Numbered from the stretch's first letter, positions 1 through 9,154 are shown. The stretch is DNA of 64,000 nt from Chloroflexota bacterium (GCA_027310565.1 DAIDAP010000027.1:1-64000), one strand, 5' to 3'. Made by a program: numbers and translations. The notes: generated by a model not told the origin, from the letters alone.

Positions 1-2
1 TC

Positions 3-284
3 CCGTTCGAGAACGCCGCGATCTGGGTGAACGGCGGCAACTGGCAGCTGTTCGTGAATGCAGCTCGCATCGGCACGACGCGCAGCGAATTCAGCGTGAT
101 CGATGAGCGGCGCTTGGAAGGCGTGCGCGTGCAGATCGTGCGGTACAGCAGCGGGCCACCGCCACGCCACCGCTTCGAGTGCGCGGGCGACACGTACGAA
201 GTCCGGGGCGACGTGCCCCCTGGCTTCGCCGACATGGATGCCGTCGTTGGCCGCTTCATTCGCGCGCTCGGGTGCGCGGCCTAG
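3..284 (+). CDS. C-terminal end of an unidentified protein (truncated by window edge)
   Basis: The reading frame is open from the first bases to a TAG at 282-284, so this is most likely the last 93 codons of a gene that begins outside the window. An internal GTG at 27 is a possible start, but the frame is already open upstream of it (PFENAAIW...). The fragment contains GGNWQLFVNAARIG and ends in a helix-like FADMDAVVGRFIRALGCAA. It has no membrane segment and no motif I recognise. Codon use has the strong third-position GC of its neighbours. The 229 bp up to the next start hold no convincing gene. Confidence 0.5.
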   Translation, partial: PFENAAIWVNGGNWQLFVNAARIGTTRSEFSVIDERRLEGVRVQIVRYSSGPPPRHRFECAGDTYEVRGDVPPGFADMDAVVGRFIRALGCAA

Positions 285-513
285 CGACGACTCCGTCAAC
301 GAACAACGGGTGCCTGTTCGCCGCCCAGCTCGTGCGTGTGGGTGCTGGCGGCGAGCGGTCGCCGGCGGCTCCGCTCTCAGCCGGCCTTGCGCCATCGCGT
401 CCTCCGGCGCTGACATCGGGTGAACATAGTCCGAACCTAGCGTCGCCGCATCGACCGGAGCGACCGTTGACACGGCGCGTCGCGGCCTGGCGGTCGCTCG
501 TGGAGGTGGGTCC

Positions 514-1794
514 ATGATCTGGGATCCGAAGCACGAGGCGATGCCGCGCGAGGAGCTCCGCGCGCTCCAGCTCGAGCGGGTCCGGCGCACCGCGGAGCTC
601 GCCTACGCGAGCGTCCCGTTCTACCGCGACAGCTTCGACCGGGCGCGGGTGCGTCCGGAGCAGCTCCGTACGCTGGACGACCTACGGCGCTTCCCCTTCA
701 TCCGCAAGCAGGACTTCCGCGCCGCGTACCCCTGGGCGCTCCTCGCCGTGCCGCGCGAGCGGATCCGCGAGGTCCACGCGTCCTCGGGAACGACCGGCGC
801 GATCTCGCTCACCGGCTACACCGACGCCGACCTGGGCACGTGGACCGAGCTGGTGGCCCGCGTGTTCGGCGCGGCCGGCGGGCGTCCGGGCGACCTGGTG
901 CAGAACGCCTACGGCTACGGCCTCTTCACCGGCGGGCTCGGGTTCCACTACGGCGCCCAGCGCTTCGGCTGCACCGTGATCCCGATGTCGGGCGGCAACA
1001 CGCTGCGGCAGATCACCATGCTGCGCGACGTCCGCCCGGACATCCTCTGCTGCACCCCGTCGTACGCGCTCCACCTCGCCGAAGCGTGGCGGGAGAACGG
1101 CTTCTGCGAGGCCGACCTGTCGGCCCGGGTGGGCATCTTCGGCGCGGAGCCGTGGACGGAGGAGATGCGCCGCGAGATCGAGGCGCAGCTCCACCTCAAG
1201 GCGATCGACATCTACGGGCTCGCCGAGGCCATCGGTCCGGGCGTGTCGTGCGAGTGCGTCGAGGAGCAGCACGGGCTGCACGTGTTCGAGGACCACTTCA
1301 TCGTCGAATGCATCGACCCGGCGACGGGTGAGCCGGTCCCCGACGGCACGCCCGGCGAGCTCGTGTTCACCTCGCTCACGAAGGAAGCGATCCCCATCGT
1401 GCGCTACCGCACCGGCGACATCTCCGCGATCGATCCCGCGCCGTGCTCGTGCGGCCGGACGGGCCGTCGCATGGCGCGCATCAGCGGGCGGGCCGACGAC
1501 ATGCTCGTCGTCCGCGGGATCAACGTGTTCCCGTCGGACGTCGAGGCCGTGCTCCTCGGCGTCCCCGAGCTCTCGCCGCAGTACCGGCTCGTCGTCGACC
1601 GCGAGAGGGCGCTCGACCTCATCGAGATCCACGTCGAGGCGCGCGACGGCGGCGGAGACGAGCTCGGGCACCGCGTCGAGACGGTCCTGCGGAGCGCCCT
1701 CGGCATCGCGATGAAGGTGACGATCGTCCCGGCGCACACGATCCCTCGCAGCGAAGGGAAGGCCCTCCGTGTCGTCGATCGCCGCAAGCTCTAG
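514..1794 (+). CDS. paaK: PaaK-family aryl-acetate:CoA ligase (phenylacetate-CoA ligase-like)
   Basis: This 426-residue protein belongs to the adenylate-forming PaaK family, which converts phenylacetate or a related aryl acid, ATP and CoA to the aryl-CoA in the cytoplasm. The P-loop-like SSGTTG lies at residues 90-95. The C-terminal adenylation hinge region carries YRTGDIS, CSCGRTGRR and GRADDMLVVRGINVFPSDVE, and the family length of about 430 is met. A good ribosome site (GGAGGTGG) precedes the ATG. The 3' end overlaps iorA by 26 bp, which ties it to the ferredoxin-dependent 2-oxoacid oxidoreductases that generate acyl-CoAs. The exact substrate (phenylacetate, hydroxyphenylacetate or indoleacetate) cannot be read from sequence. 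A second, more distant PaaK homologue lies at 21422-22708. Confidence 0.88.
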   Translation: MIWDPKHEAMPREELRALQLERVRRTAELAYASVPFYRDSFDRARVRPEQLRTLDDLRRFPFIRKQDFRAAYPWALLAVPRERIREVHASSGTTGAISLTGYTDADLGTWTELVARVFGAAGGRPGDLVQNAYGYGLFTGGLGFHYGAQRFGCTVIPMSGGNTLRQITMLRDVRPDILCCTPSYALHLAEAWRENGFCEADLSARVGIFGAEPWTEEMRREIEAQLHLKAIDIYGLAEAIGPGVSCECVEEQHGLHVFEDHFIVECIDPATGEPVPDGTPGELVFTSLTKEAIPIVRYRTGDISAIDPAPCSCGRTGRRMARISGRADDMLVVRGINVFPSDVEAVLLGVPELSPQYRLVVDRERALDLIEIHVEARDGGGDELGHRVETVLRSALGIAMKVTIVPAHTIPRSEGKALRVVDRRKL

Positions 1795-3592
1795 CTCGAT
1801 CGCCGTCCTGCTCTCGGGCAACGAAGCGATCGCGCAGGGCGCGCGCGAGGCGGGCGTCGGCGTCGCCGCGGGCTACCCGGGCACGCCGAGCACCGAGATC
1901 CTCGAAGCACTCGTCCGCTCCGATCCGGACCGCGAGGTGTACGTCGAGTGGTCGAGCAACGAGAAGGTCGCGATAGACGTCGCGCTCGGCGCGGCCGTGG
2001 GCGGCACGCGCGCCCTCACGACGATGAAGCACGTCGGGCTCAACGTGGCGTCGGACACCTTCATGACCGCGGCGTACACCGGCGCGCGCGCCGGGCTGGT
2101 CGTGGTGAGCGCCGACGACCCCGGCATGCACAGCTCGCAGAACGAGCAGGACAACCGCTTCCTCGCGCGGTTCGCCGGGGTCCCGCTCCTCGAGCCCTCG
2201 GACAGCGCCGAGGCGCGCGATCTCACGATCGCGGCGTTCGAACTCGCGGAGCGCTTCGACACGCCGGTGCTGCTGCGGACCACGACGCGGATCGCGCACG
2301 CCCGCGGGCTCGTGACGCTCGGCGAGCGGCGCGCGCCGTCGCGCGCCGGATTCGTCCGCGACGCGGCCAAGTACGTGATGCTCCCCGGCTTCGCGCGCCG
2401 GCGCCGCGTCGTCCTCCTCGAGCGCCTCGAGGCGCTGCGCCGCCACGCGGAGGAGACGCCGCTCAACCGCGTGGAGCTGCGCGACCCGGCGGTCGGGGTC
2501 GTCACGAGCGGCATCGCCTACCAGTACGTGCGCGAGGCGCTGCCCGAGGCGAGCGTGCTGAAGCTCGGGCTCACCCACCCGCTGCCGGAGGCGCTCGTCC
2601 GCGACTTCTGCGCCCGCGTCGGCCGGGTGCTGGTGATCGAGGAGCTCGACCCGTACCTCGAGGAGCAGCTCCGCGCCCTCGGCGTCGCGGCGGAGGGCAA
2701 GCGCTTCTTCCCACGCGCCGGAGAGCTCTCCCCCGACGGCGTGCGCGCGGGCCTGCGCGCCGCGGGCCTCGTCCCGGCGGGGACCCCGCGGACCCCCGCG
2801 CCGGCACCCGCGACCGCCGCCCGGCCGCCGGTGCTGTGCCCCGGCTGCCCGCACGTCGTCCCCTTCCTCGCGCTCCGCCAGCTCGGCGCGATCGTGACCG
2901 GCGACATCGGCTGCTACACGCTCGCCGCGAGCCCGCCGCTCTCGGCCATGGACAGCTGCGTCGCGATGGGGTCGTCGATCGGCATGGCGATGGGGCTGGT
3001 CCGCTCGGGCGGTGCCAGCGGGCCGGTGGTGGCCACGATCGGCGACTCGACGCTGCTCCACGCGGGCATCCCCGCGCTCGCCGATGCCGTCGCGAACGAC
3101 ACGCCCCTCACCGTGCTCGTGCTCGACAACGGGACGACCGCGATGACCGGCGGGCAGTCCCACCCCGGCGCCGGGGCCACGATCCGCGGCGACGGCGCCC
3201 CGCGCGTCGACATCGCCGCGCTGTGCCGCGCGCTCGGCGCGCGGAGCGTGACGGTCGTGGACCCCTACGACGTCGCCGCGACGTACCGCGCGCTCGAGAA
3301 GGCCATCGCGTCACCCGGGCTCTCCGTCGTCATCACCGACCGGCCCTGCGTCGTGGCGCCGGTGAAGATCCGCGACACGCCCTTCACCGTCGCCGCCGAG
3401 CGCTGCATCGCGTGCCAGCTCTGCATGAACCTCGGCTGCCCGTCGATCGTGTGGGCCGACGAGCGCTACGAGGGACGGCACAAGGTCGCGATCGACGAGA
3501 CGACCTGCACCGGGTGCGCCGTCTGCGCCCAGGTCTGCCCGACCGACGCCATCGCCCTCGTGACCGAGGGAGCGCCCGCGCATGCCGGCTGA
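1769..3592 (+). CDS. iorA: Indolepyruvate-type ferredoxin oxidoreductase, alpha subunit
   Basis: This 607-residue protein is the large subunit of an arylpyruvate:ferredoxin oxidoreductase, which oxidatively decarboxylates aryl 2-oxoacids to aryl-acetyl-CoA with thiamine diphosphate and Fe-S clusters. The N-terminal pyrimidine-binding region has GYPGTPSTEILEAL. The TPP-binding half has CPGCPH, GDIGCYTL, GDSTLLHAGIPALADA and DNGTTAMTGGQ. The C-terminus carries two 4Fe-4S motifs, CIACQLCMNLGCP and CTGCAVCAQVCP. Length and domain order are those of archaeal and bacterial IorA. The GTG start lies inside the upstream ligase gene and the 3' end overlaps iorB by 11 bp, so the three genes are translated as a coupled set. 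Confidence 0.9.
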   Translation: MSSIAASSSSIAVLLSGNEAIAQGAREAGVGVAAGYPGTPSTEILEALVRSDPDREVYVEWSSNEKVAIDVALGAAVGGTRALTTMKHVGLNVASDTFMTAAYTGARAGLVVVSADDPGMHSSQNEQDNRFLARFAGVPLLEPSDSAEARDLTIAAFELAERFDTPVLLRTTTRIAHARGLVTLGERRAPSRAGFVRDAAKYVMLPGFARRRRVVLLERLEALRRHAEETPLNRVELRDPAVGVVTSGIAYQYVREALPEASVLKLGLTHPLPEALVRDFCARVGRVLVIEELDPYLEEQLRALGVAAEGKRFFPRAGELSPDGVRAGLRAAGLVPAGTPRTPAPAPATAARPPVLCPGCPHVVPFLALRQLGAIVTGDIGCYTLAASPPLSAMDSCVAMGSSIGMAMGLVRSGGASGPVVATIGDSTLLHAGIPALADAVANDTPLTVLVLDNGTTAMTGGQSHPGAGATIRGDGAPRVDIAALCRALGARSVTVVDPYDVAATYRALEKAIASPGLSVVITDRPCVVAPVKIRDTPFTVAAERCIACQLCMNLGCPSIVWADERYEGRHKVAIDETTCTGCAVCAQVCPTDAIALVTEGAPAHAG

Positions 3593-4478
3593 GAGCGGGA
3601 GCGTCCTGCTGGTCGGCGTCGGCGGACAGGGCGTGGTCCTGTCGAGCGCGGTCGCGGCCGACGCGGCGCGGCGCTCCGGATTCGACGTGAAGCAGAGCGA
3701 GGTGCACGGGATGTCCCAGCGCGGCGGCGTCGTGTCGTCGCACCTCCGCTACGGGCCGCTGGTGCACTCGCCGCTCATCGGCGCCGGCGAGGCGGACGCC
3801 GTCGTCGCCCTCGAGTGGAACGAGGGCGTGCGCGCGATCCCGGCGCTCCGGCCCGGCGGCACGCTCATCGTGAGCCTCGACCGGATCCCTCCGCCGAGCG
3901 CGTTCGTCGATCGGCATGGCGGCGCCGTCGCGTACCCCGCCGTCGCGCCGGACACGCTCCGGCGGACCGTGCCGGACGTGCGCGCCGCCGACGCGACGAG
4001 CGTCGCGGCGGCGGCCGGCAACGCGCGGGCGATGAACAGCGTCCTGCTCGGCATCCTCTCGCCGCTGCTCCCGTTCCCGGCCGAGGCGTGGGACGGCGCG
4101 ATCGCGGCGAACGTGCCGCGAGCGGCCCTGGAGGCGAACCGCGCGGCGTTCGCGGCCGGACGAGCGCTGCGCTTCCCGGCGGCGCCGGCGCCGGGCACCG
4201 GTCGCCCGCGCCGCCGCGCGCCGGCCGAGCCGCCGTCGGTCGGATCGGTCGACATCGTCGACGCGTGGTGCAAGGGCGAGGACTGCGCGATCTGCGTCCG
4301 CGCCTGTCCCGAGTACGTCCTGGGCTTCGAGCCCGACGCGCGCCCCGTCCGCGCGGTGCGTCCGGACGCGTGCACCGCGTGCATGCTCTGCGAGATCCTC
4401 TGCCCGGACTTCGCGATCACGGTCCGCCGCGCGGCGGTGCCGGCGGGTCCGTCGCTCGTGGCGGCGGAGACGACATGA
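3582..4478 (+). CDS. iorB: Indolepyruvate-type oxidoreductase beta subunit fused to a 4Fe-4S ferredoxin domain
   Basis: Residues 1 to about 195 form the IorB / gamma-type domain of 2-oxoacid:ferredoxin oxidoreductases, with GVGGQGVVLSS at the N-terminus and SEVHGMSQRGGVVSSHLRYG. After a Pro/Arg/Ala-rich linker (about 196-225), the last 70 residues form a separate dicluster ferredoxin module with CKGEDCAICVRACPEYVLGF and CTACMLCEILCPDFAI. The latter resembles the delta subunit (KorD) of 2-oxoglutarate or pyruvate ferredoxin oxidoreductases. IorB is normally about 190-220 residues without this tail. The gene sits exactly between iorA and korA (ATGA overlap at 4475-4478). The tail may therefore act as the electron-accepting subunit of the following KorABC enzyme, of the Ior enzyme, or of both; that is inference. 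Confidence 0.85.
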   Translation: MPAESGSVLLVGVGGQGVVLSSAVAADAARRSGFDVKQSEVHGMSQRGGVVSSHLRYGPLVHSPLIGAGEADAVVALEWNEGVRAIPALRPGGTLIVSLDRIPPPSAFVDRHGGAVAYPAVAPDTLRRTVPDVRAADATSVAAAAGNARAMNSVLLGILSPLLPFPAEAWDGAIAANVPRAALEANRAAFAAGRALRFPAAPAPGTGRPRRRAPAEPPSVGSVDIVDAWCKGEDCAICVRACPEYVLGFEPDARPVRAVRPDACTACMLCEILCPDFAITVRRAAVPAGPSLVAAETT

Positions 4479-5608
4479 GCCAGCTCGTCCAGGGGAACGA
4501 GGCCTGCGCGCGGGCGGCGATCGCGAGCGGCTGCCGGTTCTTCGCGGGGTACCCGATCACGCCGTCGTCGGAGATCGGGGAGTCGATGGCGCGCCTGCTC
4601 CCCGACGTCGGCGGGGTGTTCGTGCAGATGGAGGACGAGATCGCCTCGCTCGGGGCCGTCCTCGGCGCGTCGCTCGGCGGCGCGCGGGCGCTGACGGCGA
4701 CGAGCGGCCCGGGGTTCACGCTCATGCAGGAGCACATCGGCTACGCCGCGCTCGCGGAGATCCCCTGCGTCGTCGTCGACGTGATGCGCGGCGGCCCGAG
4801 CACCGGCCTGCCGACGCGCCCGTCCCAAGGCGACGTCATGCAGGCCCGCTGGGGGACGCACGGCGACCACCCGGTGGTCGCCCTCGCGCCGTACTCGTCC
4901 GCGGAGGTGTTCGAGCTCACCTCCAGGGCGTTCGCGCTGTCCGAGCGGCTGCGCGTACCGGCGCTCGTGCTCTACGACGAGGTCATCGGGCACCTGCGCG
5001 AGCGCGTCGATATCGCCGACGTCCCGCTCGCGCGCGGCGAGCGTCCGCGTCCCTCCGTCGGCCCCGCTGCGTACGAGGCCTACGCGCCCGGCCCCGACCT
5101 CGTCCCGCCGCTCGCCGACTTCGGCCGCGGGTACCGCTTCCACGTGACCGGGCTGACGCACGACGAGCGCGGGAAGCCGACGGACGATCCGGCGATCGTG
5201 GGGGCGCTGCACCGGCGGCTCCAGGAGAAGGTCGTCCGCGCGCGTGACGACGTCGTGTCGGTCGCGACGGTCGCGCTCGAGGACGCCGAGGTCGCGATCG
5301 TCGCGTACGGCGTGGCCGCGCGCGCCGCGGAGCGCGCGGTCTCCGATGCGCGCGCGCGAGGCCTCCGCGCCGGGCTCTTCCGCCCGCGGACGCTGTGGCC
5401 CTTCCCCGACGCGGAGCTGCGCGGCCTCGCGTCACGCGTGCGCGCGCTCGTCGTCGCCGAGATGAACCTCGGCCAGCTCCTCCTCGAGGTCGAGCGCGTC
5501 GCGGCGGGCCGGACGCACGTCGAGCCCTGCCTGCGCGCCGACGGCACGCCGCTGACGCCCGAGGACATCGGCACCGCGATCGGCGAAGTCATCGGAGCCG
5601 CGGTATGA
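4475..5608 (+). CDS. korA: 2-oxoacid:ferredoxin oxidoreductase alpha subunit (KorA/VorB-like)
   Basis: This 377-residue protein has the TPP pyrimidine-binding fold of KorA (GYPITPSSEIGESMA, TATSGPGFTLMQEHIGYA) and the C-terminal transketolase-type domain (EDAEVAIVAYGVAARAAE, LFRPRTLWPFP). The family oxidises 2-oxoglutarate, pyruvate or branched 2-oxoacids to acyl-CoA with ferredoxin as acceptor. The ATG overlaps the iorB stop by 4 bp, and its own stop overlaps korB by 4 bp. A longer reading frame open upstream is a shadow of iorB; the ATG at 4475 is chosen because it is coupled and because homology begins at MSQLVQGNEA. Substrate is not determinable; the nearby branched-chain importer would suit isovalerate-type or aryl substrates. 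Confidence 0.88.
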   Translation: MSQLVQGNEACARAAIASGCRFFAGYPITPSSEIGESMARLLPDVGGVFVQMEDEIASLGAVLGASLGGARALTATSGPGFTLMQEHIGYAALAEIPCVVVDVMRGGPSTGLPTRPSQGDVMQARWGTHGDHPVVALAPYSSAEVFELTSRAFALSERLRVPALVLYDEVIGHLRERVDIADVPLARGERPRPSVGPAAYEAYAPGPDLVPPLADFGRGYRFHVTGLTHDERGKPTDDPAIVGALHRRLQEKVVRARDDVVSVATVALEDAEVAIVAYGVAARAAERAVSDARARGLRAGLFRPRTLWPFPDAELRGLASRVRALVVAEMNLGQLLLEVERVAAGRTHVEPCLRADGTPLTPEDIGTAIGEVIGAAV

Positions 5609-6414
5609 CCGCGAAGGCGCTCGCGGCCGCGACCGGCATCGACTACCGCGAGCACCTGCGCCTGCCGATGATGCCGCACATCCTCTGCCCGGGCTGCGGG
5701 CACGGCATCGTCCTCAAGGCGCTCCTCCGCGCGATCCGCTCGCTCGACCTCGACTGGGACCGGCTCGCGTTCGTCGCCGGCATCGGCTGTTCGAGCCGGC
5801 TCGTCGGCTACATCGACGGCTGCACGCTCCACACGACCCACGGGCGCGCGCTCACCTTCGCGACGGGTCTCAAGCTCGCGCGACCCGACCTCACGGTCGT
5901 CGTCATCACCGGCGACGGCGACGGCCTCGCGATCGGCGGGAACCACCTCATCCACGCCGCCCGCCGCGACGTGGACCTCGCGTGCCTGCTGCTGAACAAC
6001 GAGACGTACGGCATGACCGGCGGGCAGGTCGCGCCGACGACCGTCCCCGGCAGCGTGTCCACGACGACGCCGCGCGGCGCGACGGAGCCGCCCTTCGACG
6101 CGTGCGCGCTCGTCACCGCGGCGGGCGCGTCGTTCGTGGCGCGCGGCGCGACGTCGCTGCCGCTCGAGCTGGACACGCTCATCGCGGCGGCGATCGCGCA
6201 CCGCGGCTTCTCGTTCGTCGAGATCGAAAGCGACTGCCCCGAGTACTTCGGGCGCTACAACAGGCTCGGGCGCGCGCCGGAGATGCTGCAGCAGCAGCGA
6301 CGGCGCTTCGACGAGGTCGACGAGACGCTCGCGGCGAAGCGGTTCGTCGGCGCACCGCCGCACGCGGGCGTGCCGCGGCTGCGGACCGGCGTGCTGCACG
6401 AGCGGAAGACATGA
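5605..6414 (+). CDS. korB: 2-oxoacid:ferredoxin oxidoreductase beta subunit (TPP-binding)
   Basis: This 269-residue protein is the thiamine-diphosphate-binding beta subunit that pairs with KorA. The motif CPGCGHG near residue 30, GIGCSSR, the TPP/Mg motif GDGDGLAIGGNHLIHAARR, and NNETYGMTGGQ are all present and intact. The C-terminal residues VEIESDCPEYFGRYN are typical of KorB. The start at 5605 overlaps the korA stop (ATGA), and the stop overlaps the gamma subunit gene in the same way. The function follows from family membership; the 2-oxoacid specificity is unknown. Confidence 0.9.
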   Translation: MTAKALAAATGIDYREHLRLPMMPHILCPGCGHGIVLKALLRAIRSLDLDWDRLAFVAGIGCSSRLVGYIDGCTLHTTHGRALTFATGLKLARPDLTVVVITGDGDGLAIGGNHLIHAARRDVDLACLLLNNETYGMTGGQVAPTTVPGSVSTTTPRGATEPPFDACALVTAAGASFVARGATSLPLELDTLIAAAIAHRGFSFVEIESDCPEYFGRYNRLGRAPEMLQQQRRRFDEVDETLAAKRFVGAPPHAGVPRLRTGVLHERKT

Positions 6415-6962
6415 CCACGCTGCGCGTGCGCTTCGCGGGCTCCGGCGGGCAGGGCATCGCCGTCGCGGCCCTGCTCCTCGCCGACGCCGCCGTCCGGGCC
6501 GGCCTCAACGCCACGCACTCCCAGGCGTACGGGCCGGAGTCGCGCGGCGGCGCCTCGAAGGCGGACGTCATCGTGTCCGACGAGCCCATCGCCTACCCGA
6601 TCGCCGCGCGCGTCGACGCGCTCGTCGCGCTCACGCAGGAGAGCTGCGACCGCTACCGGCCCGACCTCGTCGCGGGCGGGCTGCTGCTCGTCGACGGCGA
6701 TCGCGTCGCGGCGCCCGAAGGCGGCTGCCGTCTCCCGCTCGTCGCCGAGGCGCGGCGGGTGATCGGCGCCGCGCTCGGCGCGAACCTCGTCGCCCTCGGC
6801 GCGCTCGTCGCGCTCACGCACGCCGTCCCCGACGCGGTGGTCGAGCGGGCGATCCACGAGCGTCCCCCCGGCGGCGACGCGGATCGCGCGCTGAGAGCGT
6901 TCCGCGCGGGTGGCAAGCTCGGCTCGCGCGCCGCGGGGGAGAAGGAGGTGGTCCCGACGTAG
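6411..6962 (+). CDS. korC: 2-oxoacid:ferredoxin oxidoreductase gamma subunit
   Basis: This 183-residue protein has the gamma-subunit fold that closes the KorABC complex: GSGGQGIAVAALLLADAA at the start, then THSQAYGPESRGGASKADVIVSD, and PDLVAGGLLLVD. Length and motif order match KorC/PorC. It is coupled to korB by an ATGA overlap. A delta (ferredoxin) subunit is not encoded separately in this operon; the only candidate is the ferredoxin tail of the iorB gene product upstream. The 55 bp that follow hold only the ribosome site of the next gene. Confidence 0.87.
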   Translation: MTTLRVRFAGSGGQGIAVAALLLADAAVRAGLNATHSQAYGPESRGGASKADVIVSDEPIAYPIAARVDALVALTQESCDRYRPDLVAGGLLLVDGDRVAAPEGGCRLPLVAEARRVIGAALGANLVALGALVALTHAVPDAVVERAIHERPPGGDADRALRAFRAGGKLGSRAAGEKEVVPT

Positions 6963-7017
6963 CCGACGCCACACCCACGGCCACGGACCACAGCGGAGGA
7001 AGAAAGAGGTGGAATGC

Positions 7018-8253
7018 ATGAGAGCGACATTGCGGGCGCCCACCGTGCTCATCGCGGTGGGCATCCTCGTCCTCGGAGCATGCGGAGGCCAGCCGGTCAC
7101 CGCGTCGCCGACCGTGGCGGCCACGGCGACGGCCAAGGCGACGGCCACGGCCATGCCGGTCGGCGAGGCCTACAAGATCGGCGCGATCTTCGACATCACC
7201 GGTCCGGCTTCCTCGCTCGGCGCCCCCGAGCGCGACACCGTGAAGATGCTCCAGGACCAGATCAACGCGAAGGGCGGCATCACCGGGCCCGACGGCAAGC
7301 TCCACAAGATCGAGCTCGTCATCTACGACAACCAGAGCCAGGAGAGCCAGTCCGTCCTCGTCGCCAAGCGGCTCATCGAGGAGGACAAGGTCCCGGTCAT
7401 CATCGGCCCGAGCCAGAGCGGCACGACCATGGCGATCATCGACACGACGCAGAAGGCGCAGATCCCGCTCATCTCCGCCGCGGCCAGTATCTCGATCGTC
7501 ACCCCCGTGGCCGACCGGCCATGGGTCTTCAAGACGCCGCAGAGCGACACCCTCATCATGACGAACCTCCTCGACTACCTGAAGTCGAAGGGCGTCACGA
7601 AGGTCGGCTGGATCAGCGTCAACAACGCGTTCGGCGACAGCGGCCGGGCGCAGTTCGAGAAGCTCGCGCCGACCTACGGCATCACCGCCACGACGAACGA
7701 GCGCTTCGGCGCGACCGACCCGGACATGACCGGCCAGCTCACGAAGATCAAGGGCACCGACGCCCAGGCCGTCATCGTCTGGGCCATCCCGCCGGGAGCG
7801 TCGGTCGTCACGAAGAACGCCGCGGACCTCGGGCTGAAGCTCCCCGTCTACCAGAGCCACGGCATCGGCAACCAGGACTTCATCACGCTCGCGGGCGCCG
7901 CCGCCAACGGCGTCACGTTCCCGACGAGCAAGCTGCTCGTGGCCGCCTCGCTTCCCGCGAGCGACCCGCAGCGCACGGTCCTGCTCGACTACACCGACCA
8001 GTATCAGAAGCTGTACGGCAAGCTCCCCACGACGTTCGGCGGGAACGCCTACGACGCGTTCGCGCTCGCGGTCAAGGCGCTCGAGAAGGCGGGCCCCGAC
8101 CCGAAGGGGATCCAGACCGCGCTCATGGGCATCAAGGAGTTCGTCGGGATCACCGGCGTGTTCAACCTCAGCGCCACGGACCACAACGGTCTCGACAACC
8201 GCGCGGTCACGATGGTCACCATCGCCGACGGGAAATGGGTACCCGCGAAGTGA
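7018..8253 (+). CDS. Branched-chain amino acid-type ABC substrate-binding lipoprotein
   Basis: This 411-residue exported binding protein is of the LivJ/LivK (peripla_BP_6) type. The N-terminus is a lipoprotein signal peptide (LIAVGILVLGAC, lipobox Cys near residue 23), followed by a low-complexity Thr/Ala/Pro linker. The mature domain begins at YKIGAIFDITGPASSLG, with INAKGGI, PVIIGPSQSGTT and GWISVNNAFGDSG typical of the fold. The ATG at 7018 is chosen because GAAAGAGGTGG lies just before it. It heads a complete importer (permeases and ATPases follow within 25 bp to overlapping distances). Ligands of this family include branched amino acids, amides and aromatic acids; the adjacency to aryl-CoA genes makes an aromatic or branched 2-oxo/hydroxy acid plausible but unproven. 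Confidence 0.88.
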   Translation: MRATLRAPTVLIAVGILVLGACGGQPVTASPTVAATATAKATATAMPVGEAYKIGAIFDITGPASSLGAPERDTVKMLQDQINAKGGITGPDGKLHKIELVIYDNQSQESQSVLVAKRLIEEDKVPVIIGPSQSGTTMAIIDTTQKAQIPLISAAASISIVTPVADRPWVFKTPQSDTLIMTNLLDYLKSKGVTKVGWISVNNAFGDSGRAQFEKLAPTYGITATTNERFGATDPDMTGQLTKIKGTDAQAVIVWAIPPGASVVTKNAADLGLKLPVYQSHGIGNQDFITLAGAAANGVTFPTSKLLVAASLPASDPQRTVLLDYTDQYQKLYGKLPTTFGGNAYDAFALAVKALEKAGPDPKGIQTALMGIKEFVGITGVFNLSATDHNGLDNRAVTMVTIADGKWVPAK

Positions 8254-8275
8254 CCGAACGACGGAGGACCGAGCG

Positions 8276-9154
8276 ATGACGGGCGAGCTCGCGCAGTACG
8301 CCGTCACGGGCGTGATGCTCGGCAGCATCTACGCGCTCGTCGCGCTCGGCTTCGTCACGATCTACAGCGTCACCGGCGTCATCAACTTCGCGCAGGGCGA
8401 GTTCGTCATGCTCGGCGCGATGCTCGCGACGATCCTCGTCAACGACGGGACGCCGCTCCCGCTCGCCGCGCTCGCGGCGGTCGCGGGAGCGGCGCTCGCC
8501 GGCGCGCTCATCCACGAGATCGCCCTCCGACCAGCCTGGCGGCGCGTCTCCGTCATCGGGATGATCATGATCACCATCGGCGTCTCCGTCGCCGTGCGCG
8601 GCCTCGCGCTCCTCGCCTGGGGGAGCGACCCCCGCCCGATGCCCGCGTTCACCCCGGGCCCACCGATCGAGCTCCTCGGCGCCGTGGTCACGCGGCAGGC
8701 CCTCTGGGTCCTCGCCACGACCGCGGTCGCGCTGGCCGCGCTCTACGTCTTCTTCCAGACCACCGCGCTCGGCCGCGCGCTCCGCGCCTGCGCGGTGAAC
8801 CCGACGGCCGCGCGGCTCGTCGGCATCAGCCCGCGGCGGATGGCGCTCGCCTCGTTCGTGCTCTCCGGCGCGATCGGCGCCCTCGGCGGGGTCGTCCTCG
8901 CGCCGATCACCTTCGCCACCTACGACATGGGGCTCATGCTCGGGCTCAAGGGGTTCGTGGGCGCCGTGCTCGGCGGTCTCGCCAACCCACCCGGCGCGGT
9001 GGCGGGCGCGCTCATCCTCGGGCTGCTCGAGTCGGCGGCGACGCCGATCTCATCCGCCTACAAGGACGCGCTCGCGTTCCTCGTCCTCATCGTCGTCATG
9101 ATCGCGCGGCCGGGCGGGCTCTTCGGCGGATCGATCGGGCGGGGCGGGCTGTGA
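8276..9154 (+). CDS. livH: Branched-chain-type ABC transporter permease LivH
   Basis: This 292-residue polytopic membrane protein has about eight hydrophobic segments and the LivH family features: the N-terminal GVMLGSIYALVALGFVTIYSVTGVINFAQGEF and the C-terminal cytoplasmic loop around GLMLGLKGFVGAVLGGLANPPGAVAG that contacts the ATPase. It starts 22 bp after the binding-protein gene, and its stop overlaps the start of livM (GTGA). It forms half of the membrane channel with LivM. Confidence 0.9.
   Translation: MTGELAQYAVTGVMLGSIYALVALGFVTIYSVTGVINFAQGEFVMLGAMLATILVNDGTPLPLAALAAVAGAALAGALIHEIALRPAWRRVSVIGMIMITIGVSVAVRGLALLAWGSDPRPMPAFTPGPPIELLGAVVTRQALWVLATTAVALAALYVFFQTTALGRALRACAVNPTAARLVGISPRRMALASFVLSGAIGALGGVVLAPITFATYDMGLMLGLKGFVGAVLGGLANPPGAVAGALILGLLESAATPISSAYKDALAFLVLIVVMIARPGGLFGGSIGRGGL

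Noticed and set aside
3815-5608. A longer korA starting at 3815
   Set aside because: The extra 220 codons are a shadow of iorB in another frame; KorA homology and the coupled ATG both begin at 4475.
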